Shown one piece after another: positions 36,176 to 47,303 of a stretch of 64,000 nt of DNA; the stretch's first letter is position 1; every line of letters begins with the position of its first letter. The notes under the pieces are model-generated. The model ran no database searches, was not told where the DNA came from, and worked only from the letters and a program-made list of their open reading frames with translations. The DNA lies in assembly GCA_007922305.1 (NCBI GenBank), contig ML677333.1, forward strand, positions 11,946,502 to 12,010,501. The letters run 5' to 3'. The position numbers and the translations under genes were made by a program. Source of the DNA: Dermatemys mawii (taxonomy: Eukaryota > Chordata > Testudines > Dermatemydidae).

Positions 36176-37453
36176 ATAAATAAATGCTCCTACTATACTT
36201 GATATGTTTGTAATCTTTGATTATTATAGACAATAATACATAAGATATTATAGCTAACAACACTTTTCACAAGTGTCTAAGTGACTGAGAAGCCTAAATC
36301 CTATTGACATTCAATGAAACCTAGTTTCCCACATGCTTACATCACTTTTCAAAATGGAATATGGGCTCCTAAATCACTTAGGCAGTTGTGCAAATGTTAT
36401 CATCTTTAAGATTTATACCCTCTTCCTTTTGATCCTTCCTCAAGACCCACTTAATTCATGACACTTAGAAGAAAAGAGCCAAATAACATTGGCTGTGCCA
36501 TCAAATGGTTATGGGTAACTGGTATTCTATTTCAAGACTAAAAAAAATCAAAGAATTTTAGAACCATTGAATTCTGCAATATAAGCCCAGTCATGATTGA
36601 GCTCACAATACAAACACATAACACAATAATAATTCCTTTATCCTGGGTTGTCCAATTCAAGTTTTTCATTGGCTTCAAATGGGGTTACATTAGGATCCTA
36701 GATCATTACGATGTAATAGCACGAGGGAAAATCTGACACTGGATTGAAGTGATATCAGAATGACAGCTTGGGAACAGATGCTTTTGTTTGTTTTTGAAGG
36801 TATGAGAGGTCTTGGCAAAATGAGCTGGTGGTGATAACTGTGTGCAAGGATGTGAGGGTAAAGCCACTGCTAACTTGGAGTGCTATGATCGCTATCCTCT
36901 CTGTGCCTGTGGGTCTATACTTGGTAAGAACAATCTGTTTAATGTCATCTTGTGTGCGTTCATGTTTGTAGAAATGACCCTAAACCAAACCCCCAAGTTT
37001 GAATACCACCAAAGTATTTGGGATCTGCACCTAAATTTTGCAAGTCAGGACCATCTCTAGATTTTCTGGGATCGTTGTTGGTACATTAGTAAAGGGAAAA
37101 CAGCATGACAATGTGGAAAAGGAAGAAAGGATTAGAACCATTTAAGTGCTTTTTTCCATTGATTTCTGCTTGTGTCTGAATACTGGTAGTACAGTGCCAT
37201 AATCAGTGATCTCAAATGCTGGAAATAGATCCTGGAATATGAGCATGGCCAGGAGAAAGTCATTCATCAGCACCACCAGCATTATCTGCTCTGAAACCAA
37301 ACTGCAAAATGTTCAGGATATTGGATATAAACTGATACATTTTGGAGGTAGCACTAAACTAGTTTCTTGATGACCGTGTTGAGGCATGGGAAGCAGGACA
37401 TCATGTGGTAATTTGTGAGGTCTGCTGAGTCAAGAGCAGGCTTCTTGAAATCA
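36176..37453. other. Mostly unassigned AT-rich sequence
   Basis: Near 36425-36455 'gatccttcctcaagacccac' resembles the last codons of an L2-like LINE, but it is too short to call. No gene. Confidence 0.4.
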
Positions 37454-37461
37454 GACTAGAC

Positions 37462-37773
37462 CAGGGGTCGGCAGCCTTTCAGAAGTGGTGTGCCAAGTCT
37501 TCATTCAATTCACTCTGCTTTCAGGTGTCGCGTGCCAGGAATACATTTTAATGTTTTTAGAAGGTCTCTTTCTAGAAGTCTATAATACAGAACTAAACTA
37601 GTGCTGTATGTAAAGTAAATAAGGTTTTAAAAATGTTTAAGAAGCTTCATTTAAAATTAAATTAAAATGCAGAGCCCCCTGGACCGATGGCCAGGACCCA
37701 GGCAGTGTGAGTGCCACTGAAAATAAGCCCACGTGCCTCCTTTGGCACACGTGCCATAGGTTGCCTACCCCTG
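37462..37773. mobile_element. hAT MITE (CAGGGGTCGGCAGCC termini)
   Basis: CAGGGGTCGGCAGCC at the left is mirrored by GGTTGCCTACCCCTG at the right. Flanks GACTAGAC (37454-37461) and TACTAGAC (37774-37781) are an 8-bp duplication with one change. 312 bp, no coding capacity. Its terminus is related to that of the palindromic element at 57110-57442. Confidence 0.85.
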
Positions 37774-37781
37774 TACTAGAC

Positions 37782-38889
37782 TGTGCCTGATCATTCATCA
37801 CATGCAATAACACCAAACTCAGCTGCATTCTGACAGATCACCAATTTTTACTAATTCAGATACTATGCAAGACTACAGACCACAGCCAATGTCCAGATAG
37901 GACACTGTGACTGCACATGGTGAAAAACCGTTCTGGAAGATTGTCAGCCTCTGACTAATATTCAGGTTATACAGTGGGGATCTCATCTCACTTTTCTCCC
38001 TCAGGGCAGCAAGAAATAGACTGATGACCCCTAAAACCGGGAGCATTTCAGTGTAAGCACTTTAATGTCTAAACTCAGAAACTATACTACTTTAACTATA
38101 CTAGTATATGAAAAGTGATGCAACCCCCTAGTGTGGATGCAGTTCTACTGCAATTAATATGGGAAGGAAGATAAGCTAAATTGGTATAAAGCACCTTCAT
38201 ACAAGTATAACAGCAGCATCATTAGGGTTTGGAACCCATATTACTTTATTGGTTAAAAATCACACACCTGAACAACATAGTTCTACTGACGCAAATCTGT
38301 GTGCAGACCAGAGCTTAGTAAGAGTTTAATTTGGAGACCGAAAAACAGTCTATTTAATCCTTTACTTAAAGTTCTACAAAACTACACTGATTATGTGGAC
38401 AATACAAATCATAAATTTTGAGTGGCAAGACACAGGAAAAATACAGTTTTTGGATGAGCCTAACCTTTGGGTTGAACGTTTCAGGGCAATGCCGGGGATT
38501 CAGCTGTTAAAATTCCATTCCATTAAAATTAATGAAAAATGTTTAGATATATCCCTTGCACTACTTTGAAAAATCTCAACCTTTGGGATTATGCTAAGTG
38601 TTGGGGGGAAGTGCGAAGAGGTCGTTAAGGTTTGTTTTTTCTTTTTAAAAAATGAGCTATCAAGTTTATCCATACCCTTGATCACTTTTTTTGTGTTTAC
38701 TTGGCCTTGGCTAGGCTGTGTTTATTCACTTCCTTGAAATTTCTGGCAAACAGGGGTTAAGTATTTTTACACATAAACACCCAGAAGGGATGGGATGGGT
38801 GAGTTTACATGCCCAATGGAAAAACTTCAACTGAAATAAATAAGTGAGTTTGCACTAAGGTGTCTGTGAAGATAAACTATACAAGGAAC
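37782..38889. other. Unassigned AT-rich sequence
   Basis: Nothing recognised. Confidence 0.45.
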
Positions 38890-39246
38890 GGACATTGGAA
38901 TGGAATAGGCACAGCTGTTCCAAAATTCCATTAGAATGTGCAGAGCTGTTGTTTCTAGGCACCTCCCTGCTGTTAAAGAAGCAGACACAAGGTATTTCAG
39001 AAAACTCTTTTTATTTTGTTTAGACATTAGAGGTAAGGTAACTGAGGGTGTTGAGTTAGGAGCCTATAGAATGTTTGAAATGATGCCGAGAGGTGCCTAC
39101 AGGAACTGCTGTATTAGCTGTGCCTTATTAGCAACATTTGAATAATAATACCTAGCTCTCATATAGTGCTTTTCAACTGCAGATTCAAAGCGCTTTACAA
39201 AGGAGGTAAGTAGCATTATCCCCATATTACAGATGTGGAATCTAAG
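38890..39246. repeat. 357-bp segment, probable donor of 24717-25073
   Basis: Identical by eye to the segment at 24717-25073. It contains unnamed sequence (38890-39147), then the first part of an inverse-orientation MIR-like SINE. Here the SINE resumes after the transposon, so this is the arrangement created by the original transposon insertion. Confidence 0.85.
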
Positions 39247-39990
39247 GGCTTGGTTCCACTGGCACTTTATAGCGCTATAAAGCCCGCACAAGCGCTATAA
39301 CCTCCTCCCCGTCCACACTGGCAAGGCACATAGAGCGCTATAACCGCGGAGTTATAGCGCTCCTGGTAATCCACCTCCGCATGGGGAATAAGGGCTGTAG
39401 CGCAGCTGCTGTAGCGCTACAGCAAGAATGTGGACACCCACTGCGCTACAAGTGATCTCTTGAGATGCCTAGAGCCATTTAAGGCAATTGACGTCTCTTC
39501 CCTTTGTTTTGAACTCGGCTGGAGGAATGCGGAAGTACCTCTTTAGAGTTTCTCTCTTAACTCAGCAGATAAGCAATGCAAATGTTTAAGGAGGGAGCCT
39601 GTGTGAAAACAAAGCCCTCCGTGAACCGAGGCTCGCTGACAGGCTTTCAGAAGAACAGAAAAACTACTGTCTCTCTCCCTCCACATACACACAACGCGTC
39701 CCCCCTCACCCCTCTCGTTTAAAAAGCACATTGCACCCAGCTGAATGCTGGGATACCTGCCCTAATGCGCTGCTCTTAATGCCGCATTAAGTGCCCCAAA
39801 TGTGGCCATGCTATACCACTGGCGCGTCTGAGTGTGGACATACAATAGCACTATACATATTACTGTATAAGGGGACCGCTATAACCAGTAGCGCTATAAT
39901 CTTGTAAGTGTAACCATACCCTAAGGCACAGAGAGGTAAAAGGACTTGCTTAAGGTCACCTAGCAAGCAAGGTTTAAGAGTATCATGACA
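39148..39990 (-). repeat. MIR-like SINE split by a DNA transposon
   Basis: 'gctctcatatagtgctttt' to 'cagatgtggaatctaag' (39148-39246) continues after the transposon as 'ctaaggcacagagaggtaaa', 'ggacttgcttaaggtcacct' (39921-39960). CTAAG is present on both sides as the target duplication. Removing 39247-39920 and one CTAAG leaves a continuous SINE of the family at 22390-22610, in the opposite orientation. Confidence 0.8.
39247..39920. mobile_element. DNA transposon with AGCGCTATA subterminal repeats, copy 2
   Basis: Same element as 25074-25748. Ends GGCTTGGTTCCACTGG and GTGTAACCATACC; flanks CTAAG at 39242-39246 and 39921-39925. The hairpin AGCGCTATAAC/GTTATAGCGCT lies at 39334-39361. No open frame longer than the shared short ones, so it is non-autonomous. 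Confidence 0.75.
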
Positions 39991-40192
39991 GCATAACACA
40001 AATGCCTGGGTCAGTTTAAGATTTTTGTCTTTAAAAAAAAAGTTGCTGAACACTGCTATACTGAGGTATTTTTTAAAAATGATTCTGTATGTGTGATCCC
40101 TTTGCTGAACAGTAGCAAATTTTGTGGCCTCGTCAGTTTCTTGTTGGGAGAGAAATTGGTGACAAAATTTCAGAGATTAAAGTTTGAGTGCA

Positions 40193-40351
40193 GGGCCAGA
40201 TTCTGAAAAATTTACTCACAGTAAGTAGTACCGTGGTTCACAGATACCTGTACTGATATCAATGGAGCGCCCATGGAGTAACATACTATTCAGTGTGAGT
40301 AAGGGATGTCAAAATCTGGCTCTTTAAATAGAGCCAGGTTTTGACATCCCT
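40193..40351. mobile_element. Palindromic MITE remnant with an extra inverted end
   Basis: 'gggccagattctgaaaaatt' at the left and 'gtcaaaatctggctc' near 40310 are mirrored ends of a familiar turtle palindromic repeat. 'agagccaggttttgacatcc' (40330-40351) then repeats the terminus again in inverse orientation, forming a 22-bp hairpin with 40302-40323 (one mismatch, 6-base loop). Confidence 0.55.
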
Positions 40352-40479
40352 GAATAGAGGTAGCTAAACAAAAGCAAAACTGCTCAACATGTCAAGAAAC
40401 CTCAGCTAAGACACCACTGAATCTAACCCTGCTGCCAAAGAGCAGCTTCCTTTCTCTTGCCTTTAGTCTCTTGTCTCAA

Positions 40480-40679
40480 GGGAGATAGGTCACTGGCTGG
40501 AGGATTCTCTGCACCTTGAAGTCCTTAAACCATGATTTGAGGACTTCAATAGCTCAGATATAGGTGAGAGGTATGTTGCAGGAATGGGTGGGTAAAATTC
40601 TGTGGCCTCCGTTGTGCAGGAGGTCAGACTAGATGATCATAATGGTCCCTTCTGACCTTAAAGTCTATGAGTCTATGAG
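40480..40679 (+). mobile_element. CR1 LINE, truncated 3' end
   Basis: 'ggaggtcagactagatgatc', 'ggtcccttctgaccttaaag' and the tandem 'tctatgagtctatgagtc' are the CR1 3' terminus. Only about 200 bp are present. Confidence 0.85.
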
Positions 40680-40871
40680 TCTTGTTTTCAGTTCACTGTC
40701 TGTACTTTTGTCTTCCCACCTGTGAAACTTGTTAGCCTGAAGTCAGTAGCTGTGGATCATATGGAAATCAGTGACCTCAGTACTAAGCATTGGTTTATTT
40801 AGGTGGGCCTGGACACAAACTTTTGTTTTGTACAACAGCTCTGCAGCACAAAGGAGTCATAGGAACTTTTG

Positions 40872-41052
40872 ACACAGGGAAATTTATTAGCATAACTGTA
40901 CTAGTATAATTATAGCTCAGTATTTATACTGGTATATAGTTCCCACGTGGATTCTCTTATTCTGTAATGAGTGCCTACACAGGGAGTTATACTGGTATAA
41001 CTAGAACGGTATAACTATACAGGTACAATTATGCTGGTAAATTTCCCTGTGT
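40872..41052. mobile_element. Palindromic MITE with ACACAGGGAAATTTA termini
   Basis: ACACAGGGAAATTTA at 40872 is mirrored by TAAATTTCCCTGTGT ending at 41052. The interior is built of 'ggtataactat', 'tactggtata' blocks in both orientations, as in a turtle MITE family rich in 'ttataccggtataac'. 181 bp. Confidence 0.7.
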
Positions 41053-42288
41053 AGCCAAATCCTAAAACCATCTTGGCTGTGCTCGGTGCTGAGGGGCGAC
41101 TTTCCTAGCCCACATGCAGAGGAAAGAGAGTGCTTATCCTATGCTAGAGACGGCACTGAAAAGTTCTCTCATAACCAAGCAGGCAGCATTCTGAGATGAT
41201 ACTCGTCCATATGTGCCAACATGTCCACCAAAGTTTAAGTGACACAGACACTTGGGTCACACTTGTGATTTTAGAGTGGCATTCATAAGCTTAGCCATAC
41301 TCATACAGTGTCTCGTGTTTCCAAACAACAACCTACAAGCAGCAGCAGCATTTCTGAGGTCTCAAACTCATTGTAAACAAGCAAACTCCTTGCTTGTGCT
41401 GCATGATGCAACACTGCAGTGGTCAGGATTCTCGGTGTGCAAAACAGAGAAGGTGACACAGAGTTTTGCATAATGTGGGAGGGTGTGATGTTTTATAAAA
41501 TAACGATGAGTATCTCAAAGCTTAATGGAAGCTGGTCACTCCAGTCCTATTAAAAGAACATTTCAGCACATTTTAAAAATAGTTTCTTTCACTATGTTTT
41601 CTTAAAAATTCATTATTTAAAGATATGTTTAAGAACAAAATGTGTGGCCACTAGTGATCTTTGAATAAAAACAGGGTAGTAGCTATAATGCTTGTGTGTG
41701 TACTAACTACTTACACACATGTATTCACTTCTCACTTCTGATCAGGGCTAGTACCAACTTCTCTATAGCTAGAATTACAATGGTACATTGAGGGATCATT
41801 CACATACTTCCCTTAAGTGCTCCTGTCCTCTCCCACTCAGAGATCATCTACTGACTTCATCATTATAACAGATTTACAATGTGAGTTTTCCAGTGAAGTG
41901 GGCTTGCTATCACAGAACATTCAGTTCTTCATTTTAGGACAGAGTCACTACTGCATGTAAGCTTCATGGCTATCCAATATGTTTTTACAGTCTAGGTTGC
42001 CAGCAGGAAATTTGAGTTGCAGAAGAACAAACAGTGCTACCCAATGTAAGTCATGAGTGATGAAATATCTTGTACATAACCTCATGCTAACCTAAAATGA
42101 TACAAGAAATGGTTAAAACTAACTGTTTCCTAAACGGAATAAGTCTCTACATTTGCTACACTGTCAACCCAAGAAATTACATCAATCACAAAGGAGCAAT
42201 GCCCTAATTCTGATTTAGTCCACAATTATTTTTAATGAAATCAGAGCCACTGTCATTTTTAGGATCAGATAATAACAACACTTTGTCA
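41053..42288. other. Unassigned AT-rich sequence
   Basis: Nothing recognised. Confidence 0.45.
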
Positions 42289-44590
42289 TAGATTCTACGA
42301 CCAGAAGGGACCCTTGTAATCTTCTAGTCTGACCTTCTGTTCAATATATGCCACAGACTTCCCCTGAAATAATCCCTGCTTGAAGTACAGTATATCTCTT
42401 AGAAAAACATCCAATCTTCGTTTAAAAATTATCAGAGATGGAGAATCCATAACAACCCTTGGTAAATTATTCCAGTGGTTAATTACTTTCACCATTAAAA
42501 ATCTACACTGTGTTTCCAGTCTGAATTTTTCTAGCTTCCATTCAAACCATTGGATCTTCTTTTGTCTTTGTGTGTTGGATCAAAGAGCACTCGACTATCA
42601 GAAATCGTCTCCTGATGAAGATATTTGTAGATTGTGATCAAGTCACCACTTGACCTTCTCTTTGTTAAGCTAAACAGACTGAGCTTCTTGAGTCTGTCAT
42701 GATAAGGCACATTTTCCAGTCCCTTAATCATTCTCGGAACTATTCTCTGCACCCTCGTCACTTTTTCAACATCCTTCTTGAATTGTGGGCGCCAGAACTG
42801 GGCATAGTGTTTAAGTAGCAGTGACACCAGTGCCAAATACAGAGGCACAGTAACTTCTCTCCTCTTTCTCGAGGTTCCCGTTTATGCAGCCCAGGATCAC
42901 ATTCGCTCTTTTCGGCTACAGCTCACATTCAGTTGCCTGGGTCGCACTTATAAGAGGCTTGGGGAGGCCTCCCCAAATAATAAAGACCGGTCCTGCAGGA
43001 GGCAAGTGCCAGATGCAGTCCAGGTCACTTCCTTTTGGAGGCATCCCCGGAGCACCAGAATCTCCCTAGAAGTGGGGACAGGATGGGCTATCGGCATTTG
43101 GACTGTGGTCCGCACTCTGCCCTACCTCTACCTGCCCTTGCTCTTCCTCTTCCCACCCCCACTCGGTCTCTTCATGGTCCGCACGCTGCCCTCAGGTTCT
43201 GCCCTACTTCTGCCCTGCCCTTGATCTTCCTCTTCCCTCTCCATCTCCGTCTCTTTCCCTCGATCCCTGCACAACCTGCTGCTCGCTCCTCTCTGCCCCC
43301 TCTCCCCCTATCACTCACCATTAAGGCAGGAAGAATATTAGGAGTCCCTCTCTCTCCCCCATTTCCAGAGCCCCTTAGCTGAGTTGCTGTGGCATAAGCA
43401 CAGCAAGAGTTCCAATCACTCAGCTAAGGGCTACTCTTTTCCTGTCTTGAGGGCAAGCAATGGGACGGGGTGTGGAGGGGAGTGAGGGGTGGGCGGGGAG
43501 GGCCTTGGGAAAGAGGTGGACCGAGGGCAGGGCCTTGCGGGAAAAAGAAGAGCAAGGGAGGGGCCTCAGGGGGAAGAGGCAGGGCAGGGCCTTGTTGGGG
43601 TAGGGCCACAATCTGGGCACCAGTGGCCCCTCACTTCTAGGGAGCTTTCCACACTTGCACAGCCTCCTCAAATGAAAGATTCATGGGCCACCTACGTTCA
43701 GCTGATTATCCACCATAACTCTCAAATCTTTTTCGGAGTCACTGTTTCCCAGAATAGAGCCCCCCATTTTGTAGACATGACCTACATTTTGTTCCTAGTT
43801 GCATGTATTTACATTTGGCTGTATTAAAGCACGTGTTGTTTGCTTGCACCCAGCTTACCAAACGATTCAAACTGCTCTCCATCAGTGCCCTGTCCTCTTC
43901 ATTATTTACCACTCCCTCATTTTTTGTTATCATTTGCAAACTTTATCAGATTTCGTTTTCTTCCAGGTAATTGATTAAAATATTAAATAACAAAGGGCAA
44001 ATAGCTAGTTCCTGCAGGACCCTACTAGAAACACAGCCACTTTTTAATTCTCCATCTACATTTATATTTTAAGACTTCACACCTTTTAATCCATTTAATG
44101 TGAATGCATCCATTGTTTCTATTGTTTTGGTTTTTTAAATCAAGATATCATAAAGTACCAAGTCAAATGCCTTCCAGAAGTCTAAGTATATTACATCAAC
44201 TCTATTACCTTGATCAACCACACTTCTAATCTCATTAAAAAAATATCAAATTAGTTTGACAGGATCTATCTTCCATAAGCCCATGTTGAATGGCATTAAT
44301 CACATCACCCTCCCTTAATTCTTTATTAATAGAGTCCCATATTAGCCACTCCATTACCTTGCTTGGGTCAATATCAGATTGATAGGCCTATAATTACCCA
44401 GGTTATCCCATTTATTCTTTTATAAAATATTGGCACAACATTAGCTTTCCTCCAGTCTTCTGTAGCTTCCCCAGTGCTCTCAGGGTTATTAAAAATCAAC
44501 ATTAACAGTCCAGTGAGCTGCTCTTTTAAAACACTTGCCTTTGTTTTCCAAAGAATGTCCATAACCTTTGGAGCTACAATCTACATATTT
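42289..44590 (-). pseudogene. CR1 LINE, reverse transcriptase and 3' end, minus strand
   Basis: The plus-strand start 'catagattctacgaccagaa' is the inverse CR1 3' terminus. Reading down the minus strand from about 44560, NNPESTGEATEDWRKANVVP is the start of the reverse transcriptase (family EDWRKANVTPIFKKG). VVNNEEDRALMESSLNRL and FNTAKCKYMQLGT (43939-43780) follow the catalytic region, and SLTKRRSSGDLITIYKYL (about 42650) is the C-terminal part. The catalytic YADD region near 43950 is degraded. Stops and frameshifts are common. A 761-bp foldback element is inserted at 42936-43696. 5'-truncated at about 44590. Confidence 0.85.
42936..43696. mobile_element. GC-rich foldback element inserted in the CR1
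   Basis: Flanked by TTCAGTTG (42928-42935) and TTCAGCTG (43697-43704), an 8-bp duplication with one change; CR1 sequence continues across. The two halves are related in inverse orientation: 'ccctagaagtggggac' near 43066 matches the inverse of 'cccctcacttctaggga' near 43628, and the GC-rich 'ctgccctgcc' tracts face each other. At the centre is a hairpin with 13-bp outer arms (CCCTTAGCTGAGT, 43372-43384, with 43418-43430) and 7-bp inner arms. GC content is far above its neighbours. 8-bp duplication suggests hAT, but the termini do not prove it. Confidence 0.6.
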
Positions 44591-45084
44591 CTACTGGTCA
44601 CATACTACCAATTTTTATTTTAAATCCTTTCATGAATTAATGATGCTCAGTCTTTAAAACTGAATGTTTGTACAGAAAAATATCAGGCTGGCTTTCTGGT
44701 TTTTATTTAAAAAGGGAATTCACAGCTCTCGGGTTGTGTGATCCATACAAACCTGCACATTTCTTGAAAAATAAGCTTACAAAGAGCCATCATTTGGTTG
44801 GAGAATAGCTGCATAGGAAGGAAAAAATCACCACTATTTGAATGTATAGCACTCCTTTCAGGTTTGATCCTTCAAAGTGCTGAGAATCACCTTTCAAAGT
44901 GGAGAGTATCCCCCCAACTCTTACTGAATTGCACAAAGACCCCCAAATGCTTTACATACTAAATATATATGAATCACATCACCCAAAACTCTAGGTGCCT
45001 CTGTTTTACATTCCAAAGGTGTCTGCTCCAGCAGCAGAGTGTCTTCTAATGTGCTAAAGCATTGGTTTTAAAGAGACATTATTA
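44591..45084. other. Unassigned AT-rich sequence
   Basis: Lies between two CR1 copies of opposite orientation. Nothing recognised. Confidence 0.45.
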
Positions 45085-46990
45085 AGGGCATAAAAGCAAA
45101 CTATCCCAATGAGATACCAATCTCACAGGAAAGATAGGAAGTATGGTAAAAGACCTCATTGGTTTAAGAAAGAGATCTTCAATGACCTGAAACTAAAAAT
45201 AGAGGCATACAAAAAGTGGAATCTGGGTTAAATTATGAAGGATGAATGTTAAAAAAACAAAACAAAACAAAACCAACAACAACCCATAGACATGTAGGGA
45301 CAAAGTTCAAAAGACCAAGGCACAGAATGAGATTAAACTAATAAGGGAGATAAAGGGTAAGAAAACATTTTACAAATACATTAGAAGCAAGAGACATACC
45401 AAGGACAGGGTAGGCCCATTATTCAGTGAGGGACAAAAACAATAACAGAAGATGCAACAATGACCAAAGTTCTCACCAAAAAGGCTGAATCAGTGTTTGG
45501 ACAAATGGCATAGTGAACATCAGTGCAAATGGGGTAGGATCTGAGGCCAACATAGGAAAAAAACAAGTTAAAAATTACTTAGGACTTAGCAGGTCCTGAT
45601 GAAATATGTCTGGATTACTTAAGGAACTGGCTGAAGAGATCTCTGAGCCATTAGTGATTATCTTTGAGAACTTGTAGAGGACAGGAAAGCTCCCAGAGGA
45701 CTGGGAAAGGGCAAATATAGTACCTATCTTTAAAAAGGGGGAATAAGGACAACCCAGGTAATTACAGAACAATCATGTTAACTTCGATACTGGGAAAGAT
45801 AATGGAGCAAATAATCAAGCAATCAATTTGTAAGCACCTAGAAGAAAATAAGGTGATAAAAAACAGCCAGCATGGATTTCTCAAGAATAAATCATGTCAA
45901 AAAACCCAATATCCTTCTCTGACAGAGTAACAACCCTTGTGGAGAAGCGACAGCAGTAGATGTGATATATCTCAACTTTAGTTAGGCTTTTAGTACAGTT
46001 TACACAACTTTCTCATAAACGAACTAGAGAAATGTTGCCTAGATTAACCCGCTATAAGGTGGGTGCACAACTGAGTGGAAAAGCATACTCAGAGAATAGT
46101 TATGAATGGCTCACAATCAGACTGGAAGGGCATATCAAGTGAGGTCGTGCAGGGATCTCTCTTTGGTCTGGTTCTATTCAATATATTCATAAATGATTTG
46201 GATAATGGCATAGAGAATATATTTATAAAGTTTGCATATGGTGCCAAGCTAGGAGGGGTTGCAAGTACTTTTGAGGATAGGATTAAAATTCAAAATGATC
46301 TGGACAAACTTGAGAAATGGTCTGAAGTAAATAGGATGAAATTCAGTAAGGATAAAGGCTAAGTACAGGCATGTTGCGTCTTAGGCGCATTTAACTTACG
46401 CGATTTCCTTTAACTTTAACTTTACGCGGTCAGCCAAAAGAAAAAAGAAAGGAGAAAAAAAAAATTAAAATCTTTCCGTACGGGGCGCGATTTCACCCGC
46501 CATTGAAGTCAATGGGTTCTGGCTATACGCAGTTTCCGCTTTACGTGGTAACCATGGAACGGAACCCTTGTGCAAGATGCGACATGCCTGTACTCCAGTT
46601 AGAAAGGAACAATCAGTTGCACATATACATGGGAATGGGAATTAACTGTCCTGGGAAGGACTTCTTCAGAAAATTATGTGGGGGTTAAGGTTGATCACAA
46701 ACTAAATATGAGTGAAATACTGTTGCAAAAAAGTGAATATCATTCTGGGATGTGTTATCAGGTTGTTGTAAGCCAGACACGAAAAGTAATTCTTTCCCTC
46801 TACTCAGCATTGATATGGCTTCAACTGGAGAATTGTATCAAATTCTAAGTACCACACCTTAAGAAAGATGTGGCCAAATTGGAGAAAGTCCAGAGGAAAG
46901 GGCTAGAAAACATGATCTATGAGAAAATATTGACAAATTTGGCTCTGTTTAGTCTGGAGAAGAGAAGGTAAGGGGTGGGGGAGGAATGAC
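45085..46990 (+). pseudogene. CR1 LINE, reverse transcriptase region, plus strand
   Basis: Starts in the linker before the reverse transcriptase and continues through 'gaggactgggaaagggcaaa' (EDWERANIVPIF, about 45700), VVQGSLFGLVLFNIFINDLD (46145-46200), the catalytic box as KFAYGAKLGG where the family has KFADDTKLGG, and RIKIQNDLDKLEKWSEVN (46285-46330). The two catalytic aspartates are replaced, so it is inactive. An (AAAAC)n-like tract lies at 45250-45283. A Tigger-like MITE splits it at 46366-46590. The 3' part ends at about 46990 without the CR1 terminus, so it is truncated at both ends. Confidence 0.85.
46366..46590. mobile_element. pogo/Tigger-like MITE inserted at a TA
   Basis: Terminus CAGGCATGTTGCGTCTTA at the left and AAGATGCGACATGCCTG at the right mirror each other with two changes. 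A TA dinucleotide flanks each side (46364-46365, 46591-46592), and CR1 sequence joins cleanly across it. CAGGCAT ends with TA duplication are typical of the Tigger group of Tc1/mariner. 225 bp, no transposase. Confidence 0.75.
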
Positions 46991-47303
46991 ATAATAATGG
47001 TTGCAGATTAAACATTTGTCTCTTTATTAATCTAAAACCCACTACCCTAATAGTTCACAGAGAGTTCCCTTTTACGTATTTATAATACACTTTGTTACCA
47101 TCCTGGAACACCCTGAGGTGTTCAGTGGCTCCCATTCAGAAGTCATCATTTTTCTGTCAAGAACAAAGACAAAGAGAAATACAATGTTGCTGAAGAGCAG
47201 GAAATCTGGCAAGATGCTGCAAATATCTGGTTGCATAATCACATTGGAGAAACTGAAATAAGAATCTGACCCTTTGGATATGTTTTAGGTTCTTTCCAAG
47301 ATA
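46991..47303. other. Unassigned sequence
   Basis: Could contain the continuation of the protein-like fossil at 47304-48465 (for example a minus-strand frame near 47250), but I cannot support it. Confidence 0.35.

Noticed and set aside
40302..40351. Hairpin considered as a microRNA precursor
   Set aside because: It is explained by mirrored MITE ends, and there is no evidence for processing, so it is reported only as a structure.
43006..43671. GC-rich frames of up to 115 codons, rich in proline and leucine
   Set aside because: They follow the composition of the foldback insert and its inverse arms. No domain is visible and frames exist on both strands.
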